From Prunus persica (Eukaryota > Streptophyta > Magnoliopsida > Rosales > Rosaceae), in assembly GCF_000346465.2 (NCBI RefSeq), contig NC_034012.1:18030548-18094547 (forward strand): DNA of 64,000 nucleotides, in the 5' to 3' direction. Positions 22,918-34,502 of this stretch are shown in pieces (the stretch's first letter is position 1; each line of letters begins with the position of its first letter). The position numbers and the translations under genes were made by a program. Under the pieces are notes generated by a model. It had not been told where the DNA came from. It searched no databases and saw only the letters and a program-made list of their open reading frames with translations.

Positions 22918-23179
22918 ATATATAAAAAACCTTAAAACTATCAGCTTACTTTAGCAGTCATGTTTTTTTTTTTCCCATTCATAGTGCATCCTATGCAAGC
23001 CTTGAGAAAAGAAAACCACCAGGTACAGTAACTAGGAATAATGATCCAAATAAATTGACAAGTAGTAAAGAAAGTAATATAAAATATCTGAAGTACAGTT
23101 ACTAAGAATAATGACCAAATAAATTGACAAGTAAGAGATTTTAAGGACTCATAGTCTTACGTTTTATTCTAGGATACTA
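22918..23179. other. spacer between the two element C genes
   Basis: AT-rich; includes a poly-T tract and a short block (AAGTACAGTTACTA-like) repeated at about 23020 and 23090. No gene seen. Confidence 0.4.
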
Positions 23180-25890
23180 AGTTGTATCCTCAAAATGACC
23201 AAAAGGATAACTCTCATCATCAAAATTCAGGCCAAGTCTTTTTACATCTAACGAAATGGATAATGTATAAGCATTCTCATTTAACGGTATTGACAATGTA
23301 TAAGCATTCTCATCATGAAAGCCCCTTGTTGATGCTTTTAGTACCACATACCAATTTTAATTGGTATCAGTTATGGAATAAAACACTTGCTTAGCTTGAG
23401 ATACTAAAATAAATGGATCTTTTCTAAATTGATGTAGGCCTTGATGGAGATTAACTGGTGTAAATCCATCTCCAACTTTGACACCATTCATTATATTTGC
23501 CCAATCGCAATCAAATATAAGTATTTTGAACATGGGATAATCTAGAAAAAGAATGTCTCTTATAACCGCATAATAAGTAATTTTCCCAATGGCCTGAGAT
23601 GTGTAGTCTTTTGCACTAGATTGACAATAGTGTCTGCCTCCATAGATACACCACTATCTTGTGTGCTTATGTTAACATCTCTTGTGTGAAAGTGATGTCC
23701 ATTGATAATATAACCAGAATAAGACATTACATCTCTCATAGGCCTATATGCAAGCCACTAAAAGTCAATATATGACGTTTTTCTAGTAGGCCTTCATTAT
23801 TCAAAAGACGTCTATCTAAAAGCTTAAGCTCCTCTCGATGCATTCTAGTACAATTAGAGGAGAAATGAGTTAGAAAAGAATAGCAAGCAGTCATATGACC
23901 AATTGTAATAGATATATATATATATATATGTATATATCAGTTTTAAGCTAAGTTCTTACGCTAGGTACGATTCAACTTCTGCAGTGTTTAACAGAACATA
24001 ACAATGAGCATTATCCAACATTTCAGGAGTCATGATCCTTAGCTTGCTTGTTGAAATAGGTCGTCCTTCAGTTGCTATTCCAAATTCAAAATCCTCCTTT
24101 CGAGTGTGTCGAACACCCATTTCAGCAGCTTCTTTCGTGTACACACTACAATGACGTGAACACTCTTCAACTGCATAACGCTCTGTCATACATTCTTCGG
24201 GTCTAGCATGATTTTTCACACATCCTTTCAATACCTTCCTATATCTAGATCACGATATAGAACTAATGAGCATTAATTGAAATGTATTTGTGAGGTTTTA
24301 ATGAAGCTTAAATCAAATTGCATATGTATATGAACATACTGAAACTTAATAAAAGAGTACCTTTCGAATGGGTACATCCAACGGAATTGGACTGGACCAC
24401 CTATTAGGGCTTCTCGACGAAGGTGAATTGTCAAATGAACTATAACATTGAAGAAACATAGAGGAAAATACCTTTCAAACATACACAAGGTCTCTGCAAC
24501 ATTGGCATCCAGAGATTCCAATTTGTTTTTGTCAATGACTTTTTGACACAATTCATTGAAAAATGAACATAGCCGAAATATGGCAATCCTTGGTTCATTT
24601 GACAAAAGGCCCATTAATGCTACTGGTAGTAATTGTTGTAATAAAATGTGACAATCATGAGACTTAAGACCTAAAATCTTACAATCTTCTAATGAAACAT
24701 GACTTGAAATGTTAGAGCCGTAACCATCAGGTAATTTTAATTGTAGTAGTCTCTTACAAAACATTTTCTTATTTTCTTGTGTTAACATGTGTGGTCTTGG
24801 AGGCAATTTGATATTTTCCCCACCCTTTGTTTTTCTTCGTATTCAAAAGTGTCCCAACTATGGTCTCACAAATATTTTTTTCTATGTGCATCACATCTAA
24901 ATTGGGACGCAAAAGTAAAGTATGAAATATTAAAACAAAAAAAGATTTTATAAGTACATATGAAATCACATTGAAAATGAAAGGGTAAAGTAAAGCAGAA
25001 ATGACATGTAAATAATGCTACTTGAAATTCCTAACCTCCCAATATGGTAGATCAAAGAAGATTGATTTCTTTTTCCACGGCCAAATAGCATATGCAATCT
25101 TCTTCTTTCTTTTCTTTCTATGCTTTCTCTTTTTTCCTACTTATCCCCAATCATTCTCCCAATTCTTGACAGCATCTACAACTTGTAAACCATTTAACAT
25201 TCTAGGCTTAACCCCATGTTCAGTTGTAGTTTTGCATTCATCCATGTTCAACATTCACCATTCTTCAGTTGTTCGGAAGGGATGATTGTGAGCAAGAAAC
25301 CATCTATGGCCCATGAATGCAAACTTATGACTAGAGTCTAGCCATAGAGAACATGTGTTAACACCACATTTTGGACATGCTACTCTACCCTTTATGGATA
25401 ATCACTTATGGTCCACGTCAAAATAGCTTTCAAATTGAACATGTATTTACTAAATGAATCGTACACCTCAACCCTATTGTTCCAAAGCTCTTTTAAATCA
25501 TCAATTAGTGGCTCTAAATATACATTTATATAATTTCCTGGCTACTTGGGGCCCAAGATTAATAATGACAATATCATATCATCCGTTGACATGCATAACA
25601 ATGGGGGAAGATTGTAAGTAACTATCATCACCGACCAACAACTATATCTAGAACTAAGATCACCAAAGGGATTAAACCTATAAGTTGAAAGGGCCAATCT
25701 AATATTGTGTGGATCTGATATAAAACTAGGATACTTAGGATCTATTTGTTCCCATGCAAGTGAATCAACCGGATGTCTCATCTTGCCATCCTGACTTTTA
25801 TGATTGGAATGCCATATTAATTGTTCAGCCTTTTCAGATGATCTAAACATCCTCTTAAGTCTGGGTACTATATGAAAATAATGCAAGACC
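23180..25890 (-). pseudogene. tnp2-type transposase of element C, heavily decayed
   Basis: Minus-strand fragments appear in correct order. 25542-25886 has KMRHPVDSLAWEQIDPKYP, DPHNIRLALSTYRFNPFGD and TYNLPPLLCM. About 25025-25075 has FDLPYWEVRNF. 24769-24969 has NLDVMHIEKNICETIVGTLL. 24273-24806 has GLKSHDCHILLQQLLP and GGPVQFRWMYPFER, a DUF4218-like part. 23956-24231 has KNHARPEECMTERYAVEE. A DUF4216-like part near 23400-23790 has SYSGYIINGHHFHTRDVN. The pieces are separated by stops and frameshifts, with some gaps that may be introns. It cannot encode a full transposase. Compared with the element B gene the protein is clearly divergent, so C is a different and older family. Confidence 0.85.
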
Positions 25891-27942
25891 TTAGCAGAGA
25901 TTCCCTTGTGAATCTTATTAGTGCGCTTATTAGTTTTCCATCTTGAAGCAAAAACAATCTTATATAAATTATTATAGTGCTGCCAAACATACCCATAACT
26001 TGTTCACAACCTCCAAGCCATTTACTCATGAAGATAACAACTAAAATAAATCTCTAAACACATGTAACCTATGCAAAAAGGCTCTCTTGGCAAGCTAAAA
26101 AAACCAAAGTCACACAAATCCTGGTACAACAATCATACTCATCAACAAGAGCACCTGCGCTAGGTCTGTAATTGATGCTCAAATAGGGATTGCCACGGCC
26201 ATGGGCCACCAAGATAGGACCTGTAAAGGGACTGAAAGTTTGAACTCCATCAAAATTATACATAGACCATAGGTTTTAGAGAATCATTTGGTACATATTC
26301 ATATATGAAAAATTTTCCTGCTCTTGCTCTAATCAAAATTCAGCCATATTAACACACATGAAGTATTAAACTTTGAACTCATAATTAAACACCCTAGTCT
26401 CAATAAAAATCTACCAATTTACATGCATCCTGAAGCTGATTAAATAAACTTTGCAACCATATAAAATTTTACGTAAACGATGCTCTAATTTATAAGATAA
26501 GGCAGTCCAAAGTGAGTGTTTCAAAACTGAAACTACAGCCCCTGTTTTTGACAAATTTGGTATTCATACTTACCAAACTTAGATATCAAACTTCAACCAC
26601 ATTACATGCTATCAGAGGGCTTTTAATCCTAGATACGTGTAGTTGAAAACCAAGTACTTATATCTCAAAACTAACCCACAACCTATGCAAAATTAGCAGT
26701 CAACGTGGGTTAAACAATCACACTCTCTGAAAAACTGAAACTTAACAAATTTTGCCCATATTTGTTTTGTTTTTTGTTTTAAACCAAAACAAAGCCCCAA
26801 AACACTTATGAACAATCTTAAAAATAATTATATAAGAATCAAAGTTTGAAATACAAAACCCAAAACTGAAAATTTGATAAATACACCCAAACTTAATAAA
26901 TCCACACAATTTAAATAATCAACTCAACAAAGACAACAACATCCAAAAACAAGAAATTAAAATATGACAAAACAAACTTACAAAGGGTTCAAAAAGAAAT
27001 TCGAAATTCCTAGAGCTTTATCAAGGAATTTGGTCAAGCTAACTTGGTAGCTTTATGCAGGTCTCTCAAAAGTCCCCAAAAGAAATTAAAGTTTAAAAAA
27101 GACACCTATTCACCAGATTTATAACCTTCAATATTAGAATGTGTTGCCTTTCACATCATTTGCTTGTTCAAACGCTTTTTGCTTTAGATGCAAACAGAAC
27201 AAATCAAGGAAATTTATTTTAATAGGAACATAAGATTCGTAGTTAATAAAATCGAAAAGTACCTGTTTCAATGCGACGTCATCGGCCTGAGAGAGACTTT
27301 GCTGTTTCTCTTGGGCTTGGTGCTATTGTTGGGTTTCATTGTCATTGTATCTATTATTGGATCCGAGTTCACCGTCGCTGGTAGTTTCGAAGCCATCAGA
27401 GGCATTTCCGTTGGTGGAAGACGAGCGCTGAAGAGGACGTTGACAAGGAATAATACTCTCTTTCTTTGAAGTGTACAGAGGCAAGCCTTCAGTTGAATGG
27501 CCTCTCATTTTTTCCTTTGGAGAGTAGAGAGCGACTGAGAAATAGCACAGCTGTGAAGATTGAAGGTTTTTTGGTTGAGGAAGCTTGAGGGTGATATTGA
27601 AGAGTAGAGCACAGACGTGGGTGAGGGAGAGACAGAGAGAAGAGATGCAGTCTAAGAAGATGTGAGAGAGTATTTGGATTTTGGGGTTAAAGAGTGGGTA
27701 GGGTTGGAGAGAGAATTTGAAGGCTTTTGAAAAGAAAACCCATATAAACTTAAAGTTGGTGAAAAGAAAGGGCAGTATGCGAAGAAAGAAAAGAGGAGGA
27801 AAAAATGGGCTTTCACGGCGTGTAAAAAAAGCACGCCAGTAATAGGAATAACATTTACGGTGTGCACATTTAGCACGCCATAAATAGCATTATGTTTTAT
27901 TTAAATTTTACAGCGTACATAGAAAGCACGCCATTAATAAAA
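25891..27942. other. upstream region of element C genes and part of its right arm
   Basis: No recognisable coding region. A purine-rich stretch near 27480-27680 read on the minus strand is pyrimidine-rich, as expected for a 5' leader of the tnp2-like gene. The last 150 bases contain GGCGTGC / GCACGCC motifs. 27934-27942 (TTAATAAAA) is the left target duplication of the MULE. Confidence 0.5.
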
Positions 27943-28225
27943 GGGTAATGCTAGGGAGACCATCTAGTTGTACCATATTTTTGTACCAACTGATGTGGCT
28001 GATGAGTTGGCTATAATTTTTTAATTTTTAATTTGTACCATATTAAATGAGCTTTTAATTTTTAATTTTTTAATTTTATTATCTCTTCACTTTACAGAAA
28101 CCTAAGCGGTGTAGGAAGTTTTGTTTCACGTATATTCAACTGGTTCTTCCTTACCTCTTCCCCTTCCTCATCCTTATCTTCTCTCTAATTTGCCAACGAC
28201 GATAAATCATACCAGAGTTTTTCCT
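27943..28225 (+). repeat. left terminal inverted repeat of the MULE
   Basis: 283 bp, matching 33067-33349 in reverse complement. It contains long AT-rich alternations (TTTTTAATTTTTAATTTG) and then a pyrimidine-rich block (ACCTCTTCCCCTTCCTC) that may double as promoter and 5'UTR of the transposase. Confidence 0.92.
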
Positions 28226-28774
28226 GACGCCTGTGACGACGGTAAGTTCATCTCTATTTCACTCTTAGGTTTTCTCTTGTTGGGTGATGATTGAAATTTT
28301 TGGATTGATTCTTTGAATCATTGAGATATTTGTATTACTCTTACGATCAGTATTGAATACTTTCATACTAATTGTATATCATGTTCAATATTTGTTTTGG
28401 GTCTCATAACTAGCCGTTTTTGGTTCTTTCTACAGATGGCTTGACATGCCTCCCTCCATACTTGAAGTCTTTGATTTTTTTTTTTTCTTGTTTTGAGTAA
28501 TCTTATGTTACTGGGAGTTTTGTTTTCTCCTATCCGTATTCCCTTTTTGTGTCTTGTGTGTTGTGTTTGTTTTCTCCTATGCATATGGCACTCATGCAAT
28601 TTTGCAAGTTCAAATAAAATACCATGGCTATAATATTACAATGGTTGCTGTGTTGAAACCTCTTTTTCCTTGCTTGTATGGATATGGGTCTTTGTAATTT
28701 ATGTTGGTTGCTGTTTTGAAATCTCTTTTTCCATGCCTTCCATTACTATGCAGATCCTATTTTATTTTGTAATC

Positions 28775-31669
28775 ATGTCTTCGAGTAGCTTTACGAGTTC
28801 ATATATTAATCAAGAAGAAGATGGGGTTCAAATGGAAAAGAATGATGGTGAAGCAGTAAGTGAGGAGCCTGAATTGGAGAATAGAGAGAATGTGGAAGAG
28901 CCTCGAGTTGGGATGACTTTTAACAACATTGATGATATAGTTGTCTATTATAGAGAATATGGGAAGCAATTAGGGTTTCCCGTGAGGAAGAGAACATCAC
29001 AAAAGGGAGATGAAGGAGAATTGAAATATGTGACTATTTCATGTGGTCGAGAAGGCAAATATAAGAGTAAATCAAGTAATGTCCTAAAGCCACATCCAAG
29101 TATAAAAATTGGTTGCAAAGCTAGAGTAAGAGCAGGTATAATCTTAGATGGAAGGTGGCAGATCAACTCTATCAACCTTGATCATAACCATGATATGAGT
29201 CCAACCAAGGCTCGTTATTTTCGATGTCATCGGACAATAAGTTCATATATGAAAAGGAGGATTGAGTTAAATGATAGAGCTGGAATAAGGTTAAACAAGA
29301 GCTATAATTCATTAGTGGTTGAAGCTGGGGGCCATGAGAATATCTCCTTTTTGGAAAAGGATTGTAGAAATTATATTGAAAATGTGAGACGATTACGGCT
29401 TGGGGAAGGCGATGCTACTGCAATCCAAACTTATTTTCTGAATATGCAAGCTCAAAATTCAAATTTCTTCTATGCAATTGATTTAGATCAAGATGGTCGG
29501 TTAAGAAATGTATTTTGGGCAGATGCAAGAAGTAGGGCGGCATATAAGGAATTTGGAGATGTTGTTACATTTGATACAACCTACTTGACGAATAAGTATG
29601 ACATGCCATTTGCTCCATTTGTGGGGGTAAATCATCATGGGCAATCAATTTTACTTGGATGTGGGCTGATTTCAAGTGAAGATACTGATGCTTTTATTTG
29701 GTTGTTTAAGTCTTGGCTCACATGTATGCATGAGCACGCTCCTAGGGGAATAATTACTGATCAAGATAAAGCCATGAAAAATGCCATTGAGATTATTTTT
29801 CCTAATACTAGACATCGTTGGTGCTTGTGGCACATAATGAACAAGTTTCCTAGTAAGTTGAACCGTTACAAGCAATATGAAGCTATCATGTATGCCTTGC
29901 AAAGTATTGTGTATGGCTCATTGGAGAAGGTTGAGTTTGAAGAAGGTTGGGATGAAATAATTGAGAAATATGAGTTACAAGACAATGAATGGTTGGCTGG
30001 ACTATATAATGAGAGACAACGTTGGGTACCATATTTTGTGAAAGATAGTTTTTGGGCAGGAATGTCTACCACACAACGAAGTGAAAGTATGAATGCATTT
30101 TTTGATGACCATGTAAATTCTAAGACTACTTTAAAACAGTTTGTGGAGCAATATGAAAATGCATTGAAAGTTAAGGTGGAAAAGGAGAAGCAAGAAGATT
30201 TTAAGTCTTCATCCATTGGTTTTGATTGTGGAACTCATTATAACATGGAGAAACAGGCTCAAGAGGTTTACACTATTTCCAAATATAAAGAATTTCATGA
30301 AGAATTAATAGGCAAAATGTATTGCGACTATGTTTCACATAAAGTGAATGGTGCAAATTTTGAGTACCAAATATCTGAGGATTTCATGATGGAAGGGAAA
30401 AAAAAGAGGCTTTATTTCAAGGTTTGGCTTAATGAAGATGACAATGAAGTCCAGTGCAATTGTCGCATGTTTGAGTTTAGAGGCATATTATGCCGTCATA
30501 CAATATATGTTTTTCTTCGCCACAACATTGACTTGATTCCAGAAAAATATATAATGCGAAGATGGAGGAAGGATGTGAAAAGATGTCACACAAGGATTGA
30601 AATCAATTATGAAAGCTATAGTCTCGCACCTGAAGCACAACGATGTCATAAGATGCAAAAGGCTTTTGATGAGATTAAGGAATTGGCAAATGATTCTGAC
30701 AATAAGTGCATGATTGTGATGACTTGGATGGATAATGTAAAGGAGGAACTCTCCAAACATAATGTTGTTTGTGGTAGTGATCAACCAAATCCTCAGTCAC
30801 CTATTGGCAGGAACATTGAGAATGATGTTAGTTCAATTCCGAATGCAAGTCAATGTATTCTTACTCCCTTAGCAGCTAGAAAGAAAGGCCGTCCACCATT
30901 TAAAAGGAGGAAATCTCAGTTGGAACAAGCAGTTAGGAAGAAACAAGATAGTAAAAAGAAGAAACAAGAGAGTAACAAGAAGATCAAATCTTGTGGAAAC
31001 AACACTAATGGAGAGAAAGAACTGAATGTATGCAATTAAAATGGATACATTTTTTATTATTATTTTCTAATGTATTATTCAATCAATAAAGTATTTTATT
31101 GTGACTGTCCTTGAGTTTTTATGCAGGATTTGCAGCCAACAGAATTTGATGATATTGGCCATATTGTTGGTTCATCTACTTCTAAAGGTGATGGTGTAGT
31201 TGGAACACAAGAGAGCATTGCTATGCAGGTATGACATGAATGTTTTGTTTTGATTGATTGTTTTTGTTTGTTAAAATTCATTATTAGTCATTTGCTCTAG
31301 TACTGATGATTCGCTAATTGTAACGACCAATATTATGGAAACATTGCAGGAAAATATGACCACATTTATGGGTTTTACTCAAACTGGTCAATTAAATCAG
31401 TTGTATAGAGAGTATGAGATAGGACATATGGCTCATCCAATCCTTCATGACAATCATTTTCTGGTAATAGAAAAGAAGTTTAATTTCAGAACTTTCCGTA
31501 CTTTTTATTTATTTTATATTAAAATGTTGAATTTATATATTGTTTCCTCTTCCCTTTTTTTTTTTTTTTTTTTCATATTTAGGATCATCAATATCAATAT
31601 TGGAATGAAGACTACAATATATACATGCCTAGCTTTAGTTCTGGAGGAAGTGGTGGCCAACGAAACTGA
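28775..31669 (+). CDS. MULE transposase, FAR1/SWIM type
   Basis: Four exons, all phase 0: 28775-31027, 31127-31228, 31350-31463 and 31583-31669, giving about 851 residues. ATG 28775 (MSSSSFTSS) is preferred over an upstream in-frame ATG because an acceptor-like TATGCAG lies just before it, suggesting a 5'UTR intron. A FAR1-type DNA-binding region (VVYYREYGKQLGFPVRKRTS and the following cysteine/histidine part) occupies about residues 45-145. The MULE transposase core follows, with candidate catalytic aspartates in VVTFDTTYLTNKYD (about 266) and GIITDQDKAMKNA (about 328) and the WCLWHIMNKFP motif. A SWIM zinc finger CNCRMFEFRGILCRH is near residue 560. A basic AT-hook-like KKGRPPFKRRK lies before the last exons. 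No stop or frameshift was seen. It could be a domesticated FAR1-related gene, but the flanking TIRs make transposase more likely. Confidence 0.9.
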
Positions 31670-33066
31670 TCATTGGAAGCAAAAGAATTGCAATTGCAGA
31701 AGTTGTTGACACTTTTGAACTTAAAAATTCCTTTTTTTTTTGTTAATGTAGACATTTTGCTGTTAGTGTTGTAATTGAAACGACCATATTGCACTTGAGA
31801 TTGAATGGTTGTAGTTTGAGATTGGATTAAGGTTGCTACAACCTCTGATTGAATTAGGGTGCCACCCTTTTAGTTTGAGATTGGACCTGTTGTCTTGTTG
31901 CCAGAAATCATTTTTAGAGGTTTGTTCATATCCGTCAATCCCTGTTAAATCAGCCCATTATGATCAGAATTAGTCAAAAAGCAAGAAACCTCATTTGAAA
32001 TCAAATACATTCTATATATCATAGAAGTGAAGCATACAACGGAAACAAATCCAGTTTGCAACAGGTCCCCAAAAGTGAGTCGTTTTTGGACCAACTGGAC
32101 ATTCAAGAATACTTGGAATGATGCCATATCACAGCTGCTTAGAATCTCTGTAAAGTCAGAAGAAGAAAAAGACCATTCACTAATGACAAGATACATAAGG
32201 GCAAAATCTAAACATAGCCCTCGTTTGCCATGAAAACTTTCATTTGCACAACAAGAATTCAACTTTCATGTGTTGGAATTGTAAACAACGAATGCACTAA
32301 AGCATCAAATGCATGATTAAGATAATGATTTTAATTGCTTAGATGAACATCAGAAATCATTGAAGCACTTCTTCAAACGATATACCCAATTGCAGTCATA
32401 AACATTTAAACACTAAAAGGACCAAGCGTTGTCAAGGAGATACGTTATGGCATGGTGCTTGCTTTGGCTACTGGAAAGCTTTGGAAAATGCATCATTGGA
32501 ATGAGCAGAGGAAAGTGAGGGTGTTCCATGACTTGCTTGAAAAAGGTGAAATTAGAGTTGTTGCTAGGGAATAGATAGTTTCCATCATGATTTGATGGAC
32601 GGCTTCATCAGTCTCTCCTTTCCATGGCTCTTGAACTTGAGATGAGCTTAGTTTGGGTTTGAAATAATAAGTTTATCGTACTATTGTGCCCTACAGTATT
32701 ATTTCAACTAATCAGTCTCTTCTTCAAACGTTATACCCAATTGCAGTCACGGACATTTAAACACTGCAAAGAATGACCCATGATTTATCCTAACCAAAAA
32801 GAATCTCATATCTTCACGATGAAAGAAAAGCACTGAAGGAGACACACTGACCATAGAAGAATCAATTATGACGAACAAGTCCCAGAAAAGAAATAAGAGA
32901 TCAGAGATGACATGGTTTGAGCCAGAGCAGAGATGGGTGGGCTTCGCTATCGCTGGAAACAGAGTCAACAATTACAAGTCACTCCAGACAAGTGAGTCGA
33001 ATTGGAGAGCGAGCATGAATCCGAAGGAGTAGGCTGACGAATCAACCGATTGATGATCCGAGTTGT
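31670..33066. other. non-coding right half of the MULE
   Basis: No gene recognised. A 50-bp block containing TATACCCAATTGCAGTCA and ACATTTAAACACT occurs at about 32363 and 32712. A short open segment near 32430-32575 (containing TGKLWKMHHWNEQRKVRVF) looks protein-like and could be captured host sequence, but I cannot assign it. Confidence 0.45.
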
Positions 33067-33349
33067 AGGAAAAACTCTGGTATGATTTATCGTTGTTGGC
33101 GGATTAGAGAGAAGATAAGGATGAGGAAGGGGAAGAGGTAGGGAAGAACCAATTGAATATACGTGAAACAAAACTTCCTACACCGCTTAGGTTTCTGTAA
33201 AGTGAAGAGATAATAAAATTAAAAAATTAAAAATTAAAAGCTCATTTAATATGGTACAAATTAAAAATTAAAAAATTATAGCCAACTCATCAGCCACATC
33301 AGTTGGTACAAAAATATGGTACAACTAGATGGTCTCCCTAGCATTACCC
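33067..33349 (-). repeat. right terminal inverted repeat of the MULE
   Basis: Reverse complement of 27943-28225 with about five differences. Followed directly by the TTAATAAAA duplication. Confidence 0.92.
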
Positions 33350-33506
33350 TTAATAAAAAAAAACAAACATGGCATGGATAGAAAGCACGTCGTAAACAAT
33401 ATAAGAAAAAATTCATTTACAGCGTGCAAAAATATAGCGCCATAAAAACCAACTTTTTACGACACGCAACATATGCACGCCGTAAATTCTTGATTTTCTT
33501 GTAGTG

Positions 33507-33726
33507 CTATTTGCACGCTATTTCAATAATAATTTGAATTTAAAGACACAACATAACAATGGGATAAAAAGACTATCCTTGAATGAATCAAATATTCAAA
33601 TCAGATGAAGAAGTGGATGAGATATGTGGCTTGTCACAAGAAGGATTTCCTAATTTAGATTTAACAACAAACCACGCCTAGCAATCCTCGTAAAGTTCCA
33701 TCTATAAGCCGTCAAGGAAGTCCTAA
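33507..33726. repeat. piece of the 338-bp tandem unit between elements C and Harbinger
   Basis: Runs from AATAATTTGAATTTAAAGAC through GAATCAAATATTCAAATCAG and AACAACAAACCACGCC to GGAAGTCCTAA, where the Harbinger element begins. The missing next part (ATGAAAGAACTG) resumes at 38524. Confidence 0.85.
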
Positions 33727-33929
33727 TGCTGCGTTTGGATGAAGGAATTCTAATTTTCATAGAATTTGTAAATGACGGAATTTGTAATTACATCATTTCA
33801 AATTACGTCAATTCCAAATTTTCAGTGTTTGGATATCTTGTATATAGAATTTAGAAAATGACGGAAATTACAATTTCCCCTGTTTGGATAATCATAAAAG
33901 GAATTTTAAAACTAAAACTCGCAAAGGAG

Positions 33930-34165
33930 GCTTAAGAATAAAAAAGCATGCAATTGTTAGAACAAACTGAGAAACAAAGAGTTGATTTTGGCGGTACCCA
34001 AAAAACTGGTTGATAAAAGCAAGAGTGGTGCATGATAATAGGCCAAGCACCCATGTTCGAAACGTTATGGTTGGCTCTGATGGGTCATATGTGATTGGAA
34101 CTGTTAGCCTAACTTGCTCAATTGGTTTTTCGTCCACTTCATCTTCTGTTTTTGCATCAACAAAT
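33930..34165 (-). pseudogene. captured oligopeptide transporter (OPT) N-terminal fragment
   Basis: The minus strand reads EDEVDEKPIEQVRLTVPIT, then DPSEPTITFRTWVLGLLSC, then LAFINQFFGYRQNQLFVS. This is the cytosolic N-terminus and first membrane helix of plant OPT transporters, which import small peptides across the plasma membrane. After FVS the family similarity stops. Only about 75 of some 700 residues are present. No initiator Met in the usual place and no other OPT exons were seen. It lies inside the Harbinger element, near its 3' side, on the same strand as the transposase. Capture is the simplest explanation; alternatively it marks a host OPT exon into which the element inserted, but the flanks argue against that. 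Confidence 0.75.
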
Positions 34166-34502
34166 GTTTGACAACATCAGTTAATTAATTGTAGATTTGA
34201 TTGATAAAGTGTTGAATTTCTGAAAAATAGACAGTTGAAATGATAGCTTAAGATTTCAGAGAGAACATATTTGATAAAAGTAAAGCAGGTACCATTCAAA
34301 TCTCTTAAACAAAAACATTCATAATCCACTACTGTTATTACTTGAAATTGTAATCAAGATAAAGTCATCTATATTACTAAAAAAAAAAAACGGTATCAGT
34401 AAATCAAAATAAATGAATCCAATCATTCCAACTACTGTTTAAGGTACTTGTAATTAAAAAATAATAATTAATAAAGATAACATGAGAATGAAAAAATGTG
34501 TT

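Larger units (their letters stand above)
27943..33349 (+). mobile_element. Mutator-like element (MULE), apparently complete
   Basis: It starts GGGTAATGCTAGGGAGACC and ends with the reverse complement. It is flanked by a perfect 9-bp duplication TTAATAAAA (27934-27942 and 33350-33358), the size typical of Mutator-like elements. The terminal inverted repeats are each 283 bp and differ at only about five positions by eye. A single multi-exon transposase gene (28775-31669) is open throughout. The 5407-bp element sits inside the right arm of CACTA element C. Near-identical ends, intact TSD and open frame point to recent insertion. Confidence 0.93.
19704..33506 (-). mobile_element. CACTA element C, degenerate, with nested MULE
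   Basis: Left end starts CACTACACTAGAACAC at 19704; right end finishes TTGATTTTCTTGTAGTG at 33506, that is CACTACAAGAAAATCAA on the minus strand. Motifs of the type GCACGCCGTAA / TTACGGCGTGC lie near both ends (19730-19880, 27815-27930, 33375-33495). The body carries a TNP1-like gene (20788-22917) and a tnp2-like gene (23180-25890), both minus strand and decayed. Flanking bases do not form an obvious 3-bp duplication (CAC on the left, CTA on the right). The two flanks belong to different positions of the 338-bp unit, suggesting a deletion after insertion. Confidence 0.75.

Noticed and set aside
28670..28774. Upstream extension of the MULE transposase from an in-frame ATG at 28670
   Set aside because: Residues are hydrophobic and unrelated to FAR1 proteins, and an acceptor-like TATGCAG before 28775 suggests this is a 5' intron.
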